From contig NZ_CP014579.1 in NCBI RefSeq assembly GCF_001634365.1, positions 1,302,001 through 1,366,000 of the forward strand: DNA of 64,000 bases, read 5' to 3'. Position 1 is the first letter of the stretch. Every line of letters begins with the position of its first letter. Source of the DNA: Paraburkholderia phytofirmans OLGA172 (lineage in GTDB: Bacteria; Pseudomonadota; Gammaproteobacteria; Burkholderiales; Burkholderiaceae). This document shows positions 56,607 to 64,000 of this stretch, piece by piece. A program made the position numbers and the translations under genes. A model generated the notes under the pieces. The model saw only the letters and a list, made by a program, of their open reading frames with translations, was not told where the DNA came from and searched no databases.

Positions 56607-57959
56607 TCATCCGTCATTGGAAAGGGCCTGTTGATTTCTACGAGAAGCAATTGGCAGGGCCACAACAAGCATGATCGCCGCCAATCCTTGCACGCACGCA
56701 GCGGTGACAAAGCCACTTGTATAGGTGCCGGTCGCTTCCCGTACGTATCCGGTGAGCCAGGGTGTCAGAAAACCTGCGAGGTTCGCAACCGAACTGATGA
56801 AGGCGACCCCGACCGCTGCCGTATTGGCCTTCAGGTACCGCATGGGAATCTGCCAGAACAGGGAGATGCCCGCACCTGTGCCTGCGAGAGCGAACGCGAG
56901 TGTCACAAAGGTGGCGGTGCGGCTGCTGTGCCAGACGAGTACCAGCAGAATCAGGCTTGCAACGCTCACTGCAGAGGCAATAGAGCAGTGATAGCGGACG
57001 TCGCCATGACGGCTCGCGTATGTACAGAATGCGATGTTGCCGACAGCACCAAGAATACAGATTGCCGCGATAGCGTTGCCGATCGCCGTGTAGCCACCGA
57101 ATCCCGCATCCCGCAGGATGGTCGGAATGAAGAAGCTCAGTGCCGTATTGGCGGTGATGATGCAGAAATAGATGGCGAGCAGCATCCAGACGACGGGATT
57201 GGCAAGCAGCGGCCGCTTGTGGTTCTCCTCCACAGAAGAGCGTTTCCGGTCGCGAGCGAGGTCGGCCGCGATGAGCAGCCGTTCTTCAGGGGACAGCCAG
57301 GAAGCCGTCGCCGGTCCGTCGGAGAGGACAAATAGTACGAGGCAGCCCAACAGCAGTGTGGGGAGCGCCTGCACCAGAAACATCCATCGCCATCCCGACA
57401 GGGACAACATGCCGCTCATATGTTGCAGCACGAAGCCGCCGGTCAGACCGACGACTATGGTCGAACAGATGGCGGCCGAGTGGAAAATGCTGAAGTTGCG
57501 GGTTCTCCGTTTGGTTGGAAACCACAGGTTCAGATACAGGATGACGCCTGGATAGAAGCCCGCCTCGAACGCGCCCAGAAGGAACCGCAGAAGATAGAAG
57601 AGAGGTGCGCTACGGACGAACATCATTGCGATGCTGGTGAGTCCCCAACCGATCGCAATCACGGAAATGGTTCGTCTTGCGCCGAGCCGTTGCTGAAACA
57701 TCGTGCTGGGTATGCCGAACACCACGTAACCGAGGAAGAACAGTCCCGCACCGAAGCCGTACACGGTTTCGCTGAAGCGCAGATCAGACAGCATTTGCAA
57801 CTTGGCAAATGCGACATTGGCGCGATCGACCCACGCGAGCAGCCATAGCAGGAAGAGAATCGGAACGATTCTCCATTCCGAAGCCGAATACGCGCGCCGT
57901 AGAGTGATTTCGGATGCGTCGCTCAAGGCGTTCGTATCGGCGTCGTAGAGCGAGTTCAT
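56607..57959 (-). CDS. MFS transporter, anion:cation symporter type
   Basis: 450 residues from ATG 57959, with AAGGAGA upstream. Twelve transmembrane segments; LAWVDRANVAFAKLQML in segment 1 and FFLGYVVFGIPSTMFQQRLG are ACS-family features, shared with tartrate, phthalate and hydroxyphenylacetate importers. It probably brings the cluster's organic acid across the inner membrane. Located between the FAH and CoA-transferase genes. Confidence 0.9.
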   Translation of the reverse strand: MNSLYDADTNALSDASEITLRRAYSASEWRIVPILFLLWLLAWVDRANVAFAKLQMLSDLRFSETVYGFGAGLFFLGYVVFGIPSTMFQQRLGARRTISVIAIGWGLTSIAMMFVRSAPLFYLLRFLLGAFEAGFYPGVILYLNLWFPTKRRTRNFSIFHSAAICSTIVVGLTGGFVLQHMSGMLSLSGWRWMFLVQALPTLLLGCLVLFVLSDGPATASWLSPEERLLIAADLARDRKRSSVEENHKRPLLANPVVWMLLAIYFCIITANTALSFFIPTILRDAGFGGYTAIGNAIAAICILGAVGNIAFCTYASRHGDVRYHCSIASAVSVASLILLVLVWHSSRTATFVTLAFALAGTGAGISLFWQIPMRYLKANTAAVGVAFISSVANLAGFLTPWLTGYVREATGTYTSGFVTAACVQGLAAIMLVVALPIASRRNQQALSNDG

Positions 57960-58069
57960 GAAGTGTCTCCTTGATGACATGCCCGGATCTGTTTGGCCAG
58001 TGTCATGACAGTTTCAGTGCGAGGGCGGGCGGTATCGCCCGCTTTCCCGCGATGGTGCAGCAACAGCCT

Positions 58070-59416
58070 CTACGAAACCGCTCGCGCGGGCAGTACTTCT
58101 CCACGGTTCTCTCCGAAGCCGATGCGAGCATATCCGGGCCGCTCACACCAGCCCTTCATGACAACCTCATCGCCGTCCTCCAGAAAGCCGCGTGCTTCGC
58201 CATTACCCAGGGCGACGGGTGCCTTTCCCGCGGCAGTGAGCTCGATCAACGCGCCAGCTTCAGCGGCCGTTGGGCCCGAGATCGTGCCGCTACCGAGCAG
58301 ATCGCCGCTACGCAGGTTGCAGCCGCCAACCGTGTGATGCGCGACCATTTGCGCAACGGTCCAGTACTGGTGACGGAAGCTCGTGCGCGACAGCCGTGTA
58401 GCCGGAGCGTCACTTGCACGTTGCCGCTCGGATTCCAGCCATACTTCGAGCTGGATGTCGAGGCCACCTTCGCTTCGATTGGTGGGCGCGTCGAGATAGG
58501 CCAACGGCTGAGGCTCTTCGGCAGGCCGTTCCCATGCATGACGGAACGGCGCGAGAGCATCCATGGTGACAATCCACGGAGAGATCGTAGTGGCGAAATT
58601 TTTCGCGAGAAACGGCCCCAATGGCGTCGATTCCCACATCTGTATGTCACGCGCGGACCAGTCGTTCAGCAGGCAAAGGCCAAACACATGCTGTTCGGCA
58701 TCGGTCACCGGAATCGGCTCGCCCTGCCGGTTGCCGACGCCGATAAAGATTCCCAGTTCGAGCTCGTAGTCCAACCGCGCACTCGCAGATACCTCAGGCA
58801 CGCTGCTCCCCGCAGCAAGGCGTTGTCCGAGCGGCCGCCGTACTTGCTGACCAGATATTCCAATGCTCGAGACACGCCCGTGATAGGCGACGGGCATCCA
58901 TTGGAAGTTTGGCGACAGTGCCGAGTCCGGACGCAGCAGCTTGACGATGTTGCGGGCATGGTCGATCGACGTATAGAAATCGGTGTAGTCGCCGATTTGG
59001 GCTGGCACGCTGTATTCGGCCAGAGCCTGCGGAACGAGACAGCGGCGCAGCACGTCGCTATCAGGCGTCGCCGCCCCGTTTCCCGCTGGCGCTTCGAAAA
59101 GCGCGAAGACGGCGTGCCTCAAGGCTCGCCACGCGTCCGGGCCCATGGCGAAAAACTCGTTGAGCGAAGGCTGCGTGCAGGCGATGGCCGCCTGCATGGC
59201 GAGGCCGTCGAGGCAGCGTTCGCGAAGGAGGGCGGCCAGGTCGATGACCTGGTCCCCCAACGCGATGCCCGCGCGAAACGCCTCCGTATCTCCCTTGCGG
59301 CGAAAGATCGCGTAGGGGAGATTCTGCAGCGGAAAGTCGCAGTGAGGCTGATTGGCGGAGGCCAGCCAACTCTTGACAGTCGCGTCGTGCGTGCGGTCAA
59401 GGTTCATCGAATTCAC
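58070..59416 (-). CDS. Fumarylacetoacetase-family hydrolase
   Basis: 448 residues, full-length FAH type. Metal and catalytic elements YTDFYTSIDHARN, PVAYHGRVSS, the ELELGIF Glu pair and NDWSARDIQ are present. At the position of the conserved substrate-binding Tyr in typical FAH (WEY) it reads WES, suggesting a changed substrate. It overlaps the CoA-transferase gene by 20 bases. No homogentisate dioxygenase is nearby. It is likely a C-C hydrolase for an acylpyruvate-type intermediate. Confidence 0.88.
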   Translation of the reverse strand: MNSMNLDRTHDATVKSWLASANQPHCDFPLQNLPYAIFRRKGDTEAFRAGIALGDQVIDLAALLRERCLDGLAMQAAIACTQPSLNEFFAMGPDAWRALRHAVFALFEAPAGNGAATPDSDVLRRCLVPQALAEYSVPAQIGDYTDFYTSIDHARNIVKLLRPDSALSPNFQWMPVAYHGRVSSIGISGQQVRRPLGQRLAAGSSVPEVSASARLDYELELGIFIGVGNRQGEPIPVTDAEQHVFGLCLLNDWSARDIQMWESTPLGPFLAKNFATTISPWIVTMDALAPFRHAWERPAEEPQPLAYLDAPTNRSEGGLDIQLEVWLESERQRASDAPATRLSRTSFRHQYWTVAQMVAHHTVGGCNLRSGDLLGSGTISGPTAAEAGALIELTAAGKAPVALGNGEARGFLEDGDEVVMKGWCERPGYARIGFGENRGEVLPARAVS

Positions 59417-60632
59417 CCCGCAGGCTCCGGCGGCTGAGCAGCACGCGGCGTTGACGCAGTTCCTCGATCAAAGCGGGATCGACGCGGCGTTCGGCGAGCA
59501 ACTCGATATTGTGTTCACCCTGGAAAGCAGGGACGCCAGGCGGCGGCAAGGTTGCGCCACTGAAGCGCCATGGCGCACCCGGCATGCGCATCGTGCCTCC
59601 CGAGCGGTCGTCCACGTGGACGATCGCACCCCAGTCCCGCGCCCATTCAGATTCCGCGAGATCATTCGTACTGCGGACCACACCGACAGCAAGGCCTTGT
59701 TCGCTCACCTGCGCCTGGAGTTCCTCCAGGTCCGTGAAGGTGAGAATCCACGCGCGGACTTCGGCAAGCAGGGCGCCGAGGTTCTGGCGGCGCAGCGGCG
59801 CCGTCGCAAAGCGCGGGTCTAGCAGCAGATCGGTTCGACGCATCATCGAGCAGAAGCGGACGAACATCGGCGAGTAGATGGGACTCGCAGCGATGGTCAA
59901 CTGACGTCCGTCCGACAGCTTGAAGATATGGGATTCAGGTGCGCTTAGCGCCGGCGGTTCGCCCTGCGTATCGATCCCGGACAGCTGCGCGCCAGCGCGT
60001 TCGTTGACCGCGAGCATGGTTGCGGCCATCGCGACGTCGACGTGCTGCCCCTCCCCGGTGCGGTTGCGATGCTGGATCGCGGCGAGCACCGCAACTGCGG
60101 CATGTAGGCCGGTGTAGACGTCCGCATGGCTGCAGGCATCGTTCTTGAGCTCGCTCAGCGAGTCGCCGTAGTGCTGCTGCAGAATGTCGGTCAGACCGGT
60201 TTCCGCCTGAACCGTCGGGGCAAACGCCGGTCGGTTGCGCCATGGCCCGGTCTGGCCGTAGCCGCTGATCGAAACGTAGACGACGCCCGGATTAAACTCG
60301 CGAACCTGCTCATAGCCAAGACCGAAGCGGTTGAGCGTGCCGGGGCGGAAATTCTCAACGATGACGTCTGCGTCGCGGCACATGTCGATCACGATATCGC
60401 GTGCTTCAGGCCAGTTCAGGTCGATGCTGAGATTGCGCTTACCCGCATTCTGCTGCGCATAGTAGACCGACATCCCGTCGATGTGAGGCACGCCGCCGCG
60501 ACCCGAGTCGCCACCGGGCGGCTCGATCTTGGTTACGTCGGCGCCGAGATCGCGCAGTGTTTTGGTGCACAGCGGGCCCGCGAGCACGCGTGTAAAGTCG
60601 ATGACTTTCAGCCCTTCGAGTGGTGAGTTCAT
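59397..60632 (-). CDS. CaiB/BaiF family III CoA-transferase (second copy)
   Basis: 411 residues from ATG 60632; its start lies three bases beyond the hydratase stop. MNSPLEGLKVIDFTRVLAGP and GADVTKIEPPGGDSGR are class features, with the catalytic Asp in SHADVYTGLHAA. Only distantly like the copy at 55203 at its C-terminal half. The 3-prime end overlaps the FAH gene, so translation is coupled. Confidence 0.92.
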   Translation of the reverse strand: MNSPLEGLKVIDFTRVLAGPLCTKTLRDLGADVTKIEPPGGDSGRGGVPHIDGMSVYYAQQNAGKRNLSIDLNWPEARDIVIDMCRDADVIVENFRPGTLNRFGLGYEQVREFNPGVVYVSISGYGQTGPWRNRPAFAPTVQAETGLTDILQQHYGDSLSELKNDACSHADVYTGLHAAVAVLAAIQHRNRTGEGQHVDVAMAATMLAVNERAGAQLSGIDTQGEPPALSAPESHIFKLSDGRQLTIAASPIYSPMFVRFCSMMRRTDLLLDPRFATAPLRRQNLGALLAEVRAWILTFTDLEELQAQVSEQGLAVGVVRSTNDLAESEWARDWGAIVHVDDRSGGTMRMPGAPWRFSGATLPPPGVPAFQGEHNIELLAERRVDPALIEELRQRRVLLSRRSLRGEFDEP

Positions 60633-60634
60633 GA

Positions 60635-61399
60635 TCAGTTCCCCTCGAATACGGCGGAGCCCGGACCGGTCTTCGCGAAGGCCTGCAAGCCGCGCTTCTG
60701 GTCGGCGCTTGCCCACATCGTGTTGTTCACCTCGGTCTGCTGTGCATCGGCACCTTCGATGCCACGGCGCGCTGAAAGATTCGCCAGCTTCTTGATGCAG
60801 CCCAGGGCGACAGTGGGGCCGGCCGCGAGCTGGCGGGCCCACGACATCGATACGCTTGGCAATTCGGACTCAGCCGTGACGAGATTGACGACACCCCATC
60901 GCTCGAGCGCTGCGGGATCGTGGCGCCGGCCGAACATCGCCATTTCTTTGGCGCGTGCCACGCCCACGCGCTGCACGACTCGCTGGACGCCACCGAGCAG
61001 CGGCAACAGACCCAGAGACGCTTCAGCCATGCCGAAGAAAGCCGTGTCGGCCGCCACGATCATGTCGCAGGTCAGTGCCAGTTCGAAGCCGCCACCCAGC
61101 GCGCCGCCATGCACGGCCGCTACAACAGGGATGCGAACATTCTCGAGGGCATCAAGCAGCGCCTCGAGGTTAGCCTGATCGCGGCGTCGACCGCCTGCAG
61201 CGGAAGCTGTCACGTCCGCGCCGGCGCAGAAGTGGCGCATGCCGCTACGCAGGAGAATCGCTCGGCACCCTTCCTCGACGGCGCTGCTGTACGCGGCAAG
61301 CAGTTCCTGAATAAAGATGTCGTCGAGCAGGTTGTGGGGCGGCTTTGCCATGGTGACGACGCCGACGGCGCCGTCTTTTTCAAAGAGAACGATGCTCAT
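60635..61399 (-). CDS. Enoyl-CoA hydratase/isomerase family protein
   Basis: 254 residues, crotonase fold. Oxyanion segments HFCAGADV and HGGALGGGFELAL; the two acidic catalytic positions are Glu in GGFELAL and Glu in GMAEASLG. It hydrates an enoyl-CoA or performs a related reaction. First gene of the leftward cluster, directly after the divergent TetR control region. Confidence 0.92.
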   Translation of the reverse strand: MSIVLFEKDGAVGVVTMAKPPHNLLDDIFIQELLAAYSSAVEEGCRAILLRSGMRHFCAGADVTASAAGGRRRDQANLEALLDALENVRIPVVAAVHGGALGGGFELALTCDMIVAADTAFFGMAEASLGLLPLLGGVQRVVQRVGVARAKEMAMFGRRHDPAALERWGVVNLVTAESELPSVSMSWARQLAAGPTVALGCIKKLANLSARRGIEGADAQQTEVNNTMWASADQKRGLQAFAKTGPGSAVFEGN

Positions 61400-61771
61400 G
61401 TCTTACCCTGCAAGTTGGTCCGATGGGTTGCCGGACAAATTGTTTATGAAGATTGAAAAAAATAGGATTACAAAATATAAGGTATCTATCTACCTGGAAA
61501 TCGCGTCAAGCCGGGCCTGCTCGTGGTTTTCAACGCTCGGACTATGCGTCGTGCGCCTACACTGCGCCAAAGCGGTTCGTGCCTCGGATCAAGTGAATCC
61601 ATGGCTGTATCCTAACACTGATAAGATCCATTGAAATGAGGGTATTCCCGATGCTGGGAAAGGGCGGAGTGCGATTAGCATGTGCGCCGGGATACCGGCA
61701 AGCGACGTGCGAGGCGTGTTGCGAGGCCAGATTTGTACTTTTAATAGTCTGAACACTTCCATGGTGCCATC
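61400..61771. promoter_or_regulatory. Divergent control region of the CoA cluster and its TetR regulator
   Basis: 372 bases between divergent genes. AGGTA-TCTATC-TACCT (61480-61495) is a 16-base near-dyad in an AT-rich stretch about 80 bases before the hydratase gene, a possible operator. No other gene is visible. Confidence 0.4.
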
Positions 61772-62473
61772 GTGAATACAAAAGCATCTTCTGACGTGAC
61801 CGTGCCCTATCACCACGGAAATCTACGTAATGCACTGATTGCAGAGGGGCGTCGCGCTTTGGAGGAGATAGGCGTCCACGAACTCAGTCTGCGCTACCTG
61901 GCACGTAAAGCAGGTGTGTCGGAGGCTGCGCCTTCTCACCATTTCGCCGGCAAGGAAGGCCTGCTGGCTGCCATTGCGGCAGATGGCTTTCGCGATCTCG
62001 CGGCGTTGCGCGTCGCGATAGCGGAATCCGACGAGACGGCGCTTTCAAAGGCATATCGGATGATGAGGGTCTATGTCGAGTTTGCCCAGCGCTATAAGGG
62101 GTTATTCGAATTGATGGTCGGTCCCCGGATCGTCGCGCGCGATTCTTACCCGGAGCTCAGCACGGAGACCATGAAGTCGTTCCGGCTGTTCGCTTCGTCT
62201 GTCGAGCAATTCGCGTTGGAAAAGCAATGGGAAGAGCGATCGCTGGCGCTCGTCACCCATGCTGCCTGGAGCGTGGAGCACGGACTCGCGACGCTGATCC
62301 TGTCAGATCGCATGCCTCAATCCGATAAACCTCTTTCAATCGATCAGGTGGTGGAGTTTTCAATCAGCATGTTCCTCAGCGCGGTTGCAGCAGGCGCGTC
62401 GAGCCTCGAAGAGGTCATGATGCATATCCAGGGCTTGCATGGCGCCGGCAAGACCAGGCGAACCCGGCGGTGA
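61772..62473 (+). CDS. TetR-family regulator of the CoA cluster
   Basis: 233 residues from GTG 61772. The N-terminal helix-turn-helix (YHHGNLRNALIAEGRRALEE, YLARKAGVSEAAPSHHF) and C-terminal WHG-type domain are typical of regulators of aromatic and fatty-acid catabolism that sense acyl-CoA or CoA-related ligands. It is divergent from the enoyl-CoA hydratase gene, so it most likely controls that operon. Confidence 0.88.
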   Translation: MNTKASSDVTVPYHHGNLRNALIAEGRRALEEIGVHELSLRYLARKAGVSEAAPSHHFAGKEGLLAAIAADGFRDLAALRVAIAESDETALSKAYRMMRVYVEFAQRYKGLFELMVGPRIVARDSYPELSTETMKSFRLFASSVEQFALEKQWEERSLALVTHAAWSVEHGLATLILSDRMPQSDKPLSIDQVVEFSISMFLSAVAAGASSLEEVMMHIQGLHGAGKTRRTRR

Positions 62474-62689
62474 GGGTCGAGTTCTGTGGCATTGAGGGAG
62501 TCTGCACGGCTCCAGGCCCGTAGGCTAGCGATTTGATCGATGAAGCAGGACGCGGATCCGCCAAGGTCCGCCTTAATAGAAAATAAGCAATGCTTATCAC
62601 ATCGACCATTGCCCGACGCTTTCATTTTCGGGAGCAACCATCAAGATATCGCCGTGGTTGTCGTTACCTCCTGTATCGGAGGTTTCTCG

Positions 62690-64000
62690 ATGTCTGTCAG
62701 GTCGGCAATTCTGCCTGTTGTCACACTTTTAATGCGAGGTTCGCTGCGTATGAAGTTGCCTTTTGCCCACAAGCTCTGGCTGCCGCTCATCCTGAGTCTG
62801 CTGTGTCTAGCCGGAATATCGATCTACAACGCTTACCAGACGAGAGAAATTCGGCTGGACGAACGTAAGGGCGACTTGATCCACGCATCGGAACTCGCCC
62901 TGAGCGTCGTCAAAACCTTTGGCGACCGGGTGGCCGATGGCTCCTTGTCCGAAGCGGAAGCTAAAAAGCGGGCATTGGACAGCATCCGGAACATGCGGTA
63001 CGCCGGCAACGGCTATTTCACGATCATTAATTCGCAGCTGACGGTGCTGCTGCATGCGGCGCGGCCGGACCTGAATGGCAAGGACGTGAGCAACTACAAG
63101 GATCCGAACGGCGTCTTCTTCTTCAGGGACATGGCGGCTGTCATCAAGCGTGACGGCAAAGGCTTTACCGCGTATGCGTTTCCGAGACCGGGGGCGACCG
63201 AAGCCGCTCCGAAAATCGTCTACAACATGACCTATCAACCGTGGGACTGGATTCTCTCGACAGGGGTCTACGTCGACGATATCGATACGGCCTTCCGTTC
63301 GTCTCTATATCAGAGCCTCGGGATTCTGGTGATACTGGCCGGTGCCCTGTCGGCTGTCGTGGTGCTGCTCAACCGCGGCATCCTCCGCTCACTGGGCGGC
63401 GAGCCTTCTTACGCCTCCGAAATTGCCAATCAGATTGCGGATAACGATCTGACTGTTGCGGTGAAGACGGCACCGGACGATCGATCGAGCCTGCTGTTTT
63501 CGATGAAGCGCATGCAGGAGCAGCTCACGCACACGATCGGCACGATCAAGATTTCGGCCGACTCGATTGCCACCGCCACTCAACAGATTGCGGCGGGCAA
63601 CCAGGACCTGTCGCAGCGTACTGAAGAGCAGGCTGCCTCGCTCGAGGAAACGGCCTCCAGCATGGAGCAGTTGACCTCGACAGTCATCCAGAATGCCGAC
63701 AATGCCCGTCAGGCCAACCAGCTCGCTGCGCAGGCCGCCCAGGTTGCGGAGCAGGGCGGCGTCATGGTGTCGCGCGTCGTAGAGACCATGGAGGGCATCA
63801 ACGCCAGCTCGGGCAGGATCGCCAATATTGTAGGCATCATCGAGGGCATCGCCTTCCAGACCAACATCCTTGCGTTGAATGCGGCTGTGGAAGCGGCGCG
63901 GGCGGGCGAGCAGGGACGGGGTTTCGCGGTGGTGGCTTCGGAAGTGCGTTCGCTGGCGCAGCGTTCCTCGGCGGCGTCCAAAGAAATCAAGGAGCTGATT
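62690..64000 (+). CDS. Methyl-accepting chemotaxis protein, cut by window end
   Basis: Start at ATG 62690 has CGGAGG upstream; an alternative ATG lies at 62750. A first transmembrane helix is followed by a periplasmic single-Cache domain (about residues 45-190, [16 protein letters not shown]), a second helix, a short HAMP-like part and the cytoplasmic signalling domain ([40 protein letters not shown]). It senses small ligands, in other Cache receptors often carboxylates, and feeds CheA. The end is outside the window. Confidence 0.92.
   Translation, partial: MSVRSAILPVVTLLMRGSLRMKLPFAHKLWLPLILSLLCLAGISIYNAYQTREIRLDERKGDLIHASELALSVVKTFGDRVADGSLSEAEAKKRALDSIRNMRYAGNGYFTIINSQLTVLLHAARPDLNGKDVSNYKDPNGVFFFRDMAAVIKRDGKGFTAYAFPRPGATEAAPKIVYNMTYQPWDWILSTGVYVDDIDTAFRSSLYQSLGILVILAGALSAVVVLLNRGILRSLGGEPSYASEIANQIADNDLTVAVKTAPDDRSSLLFSMKRMQEQLTHTIGTIKISADSIATATQQIAAGNQDLSQRTEEQAASLEETASSMEQLTSTVIQNADNARQANQLAAQAAQVAEQGGVMVSRVVETMEGINASSGRIANIVGIIEGIAFQTNILALNAAVEAARAGEQGRGFAVVASEVRSLAQRSSAASKEIKELI

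Noticed and set aside
57971..59437. 488-codon plus-strand frame over the FAH gene
   Set aside because: Antisense shadow of the fumarylacetoacetase-family gene.

Overview
The window looks like a high-GC betaproteobacterial replicon, most likely Paraburkholderia, Burkholderia or Caballeronia. This rests on a DUF3331 protein, two trimeric porins with the QSSVTLYG mature start, benABCD/cat gene sequences, the complex I subunit sequences and the density of LysR/TetR/MarR regulators. No tRNA, rRNA or CRISPR array was seen. The mix of catabolic clusters, four insertion sequences (three intact, one remnant) and many gene fragments suggests an accessory region such as a secondary chromosome, megaplasmid or island.

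Layout. 1-4046: tail of a LuxR-type response regulator, a convergent sensor kinase/single-domain response regulator pair, and DUF3331. 4221-6752: an IS91-type HUH element that also carries a tyrosine recombinase, with hairpin-bearing inverted ends. 6847-9359: purU and a porin. 9768-11113: an orphan phage lysis cassette (holin, micro-ORF, endolysin, truncated spanin-like ORF). 11170-12347: TetR remnant and PaaI-type thioesterase. 12606-21008: the benzoate/catechol ortho-cleavage cluster. catR, catB and catC run left; catA, benABCD and a BKACE (DUF849) gene run right. 21032-28951: debris and regulators (SDR tail, truncated LysR, TetR with an NADP-binding oxidoreductase, an IS5-family element, an IS6-type remnant, DUF302, LysR, two MarR).

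29279-33857: a tripartite EmrAB-type efflux operon (outer-membrane lipoprotein, membrane fusion protein, DHA2 MFS pump) preceded by a perfect 11-bp dyad. 34339-48249: a complex I locus in the order nuoA-B-C-D-E-F-G-H-I-J-K-L-[gap]-N followed by a zf-CHCC (NDUFS6-like) zinc protein. Every subunit gene looks intact except that nuoM is absent: 139 bp separate nuoL from nuoN. None of the genes I would expect to flank a chromosomal nuo operon are present.

48577-52148: an MFS-like C-terminal fragment, then a marR gene split in frame by an IS66-family element with a perfect 8-bp target duplication. 52225-61399: a leftward CoA-dependent catabolic cluster (enoyl-CoA hydratase, CaiB, FAH-type hydrolase, MFS importer, second CaiB, porin, MaoC-like protein, 3-hydroxyacyl-CoA dehydrogenase) with a divergent TetR regulator. 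62690-64000: the N-terminal part of a methyl-accepting chemotaxis protein.

How the genes work together: benABCD and catABC take benzoate to 3-oxoadipate enol-lactone. The BKACE enzyme next to benD could take 3-oxoadipate further without the usual CoA transferase/thiolase. The CoA cluster at 52-61 kb appears to be a self-contained uptake and degradation route for an unidentified organic acid. The points most worth checking are the nuoM-less complex I locus with its linked zf-CHCC gene, the BKACE-extended benzoate cluster, and the CoA/FAH cluster, whose FAH enzyme has an altered substrate-binding position.
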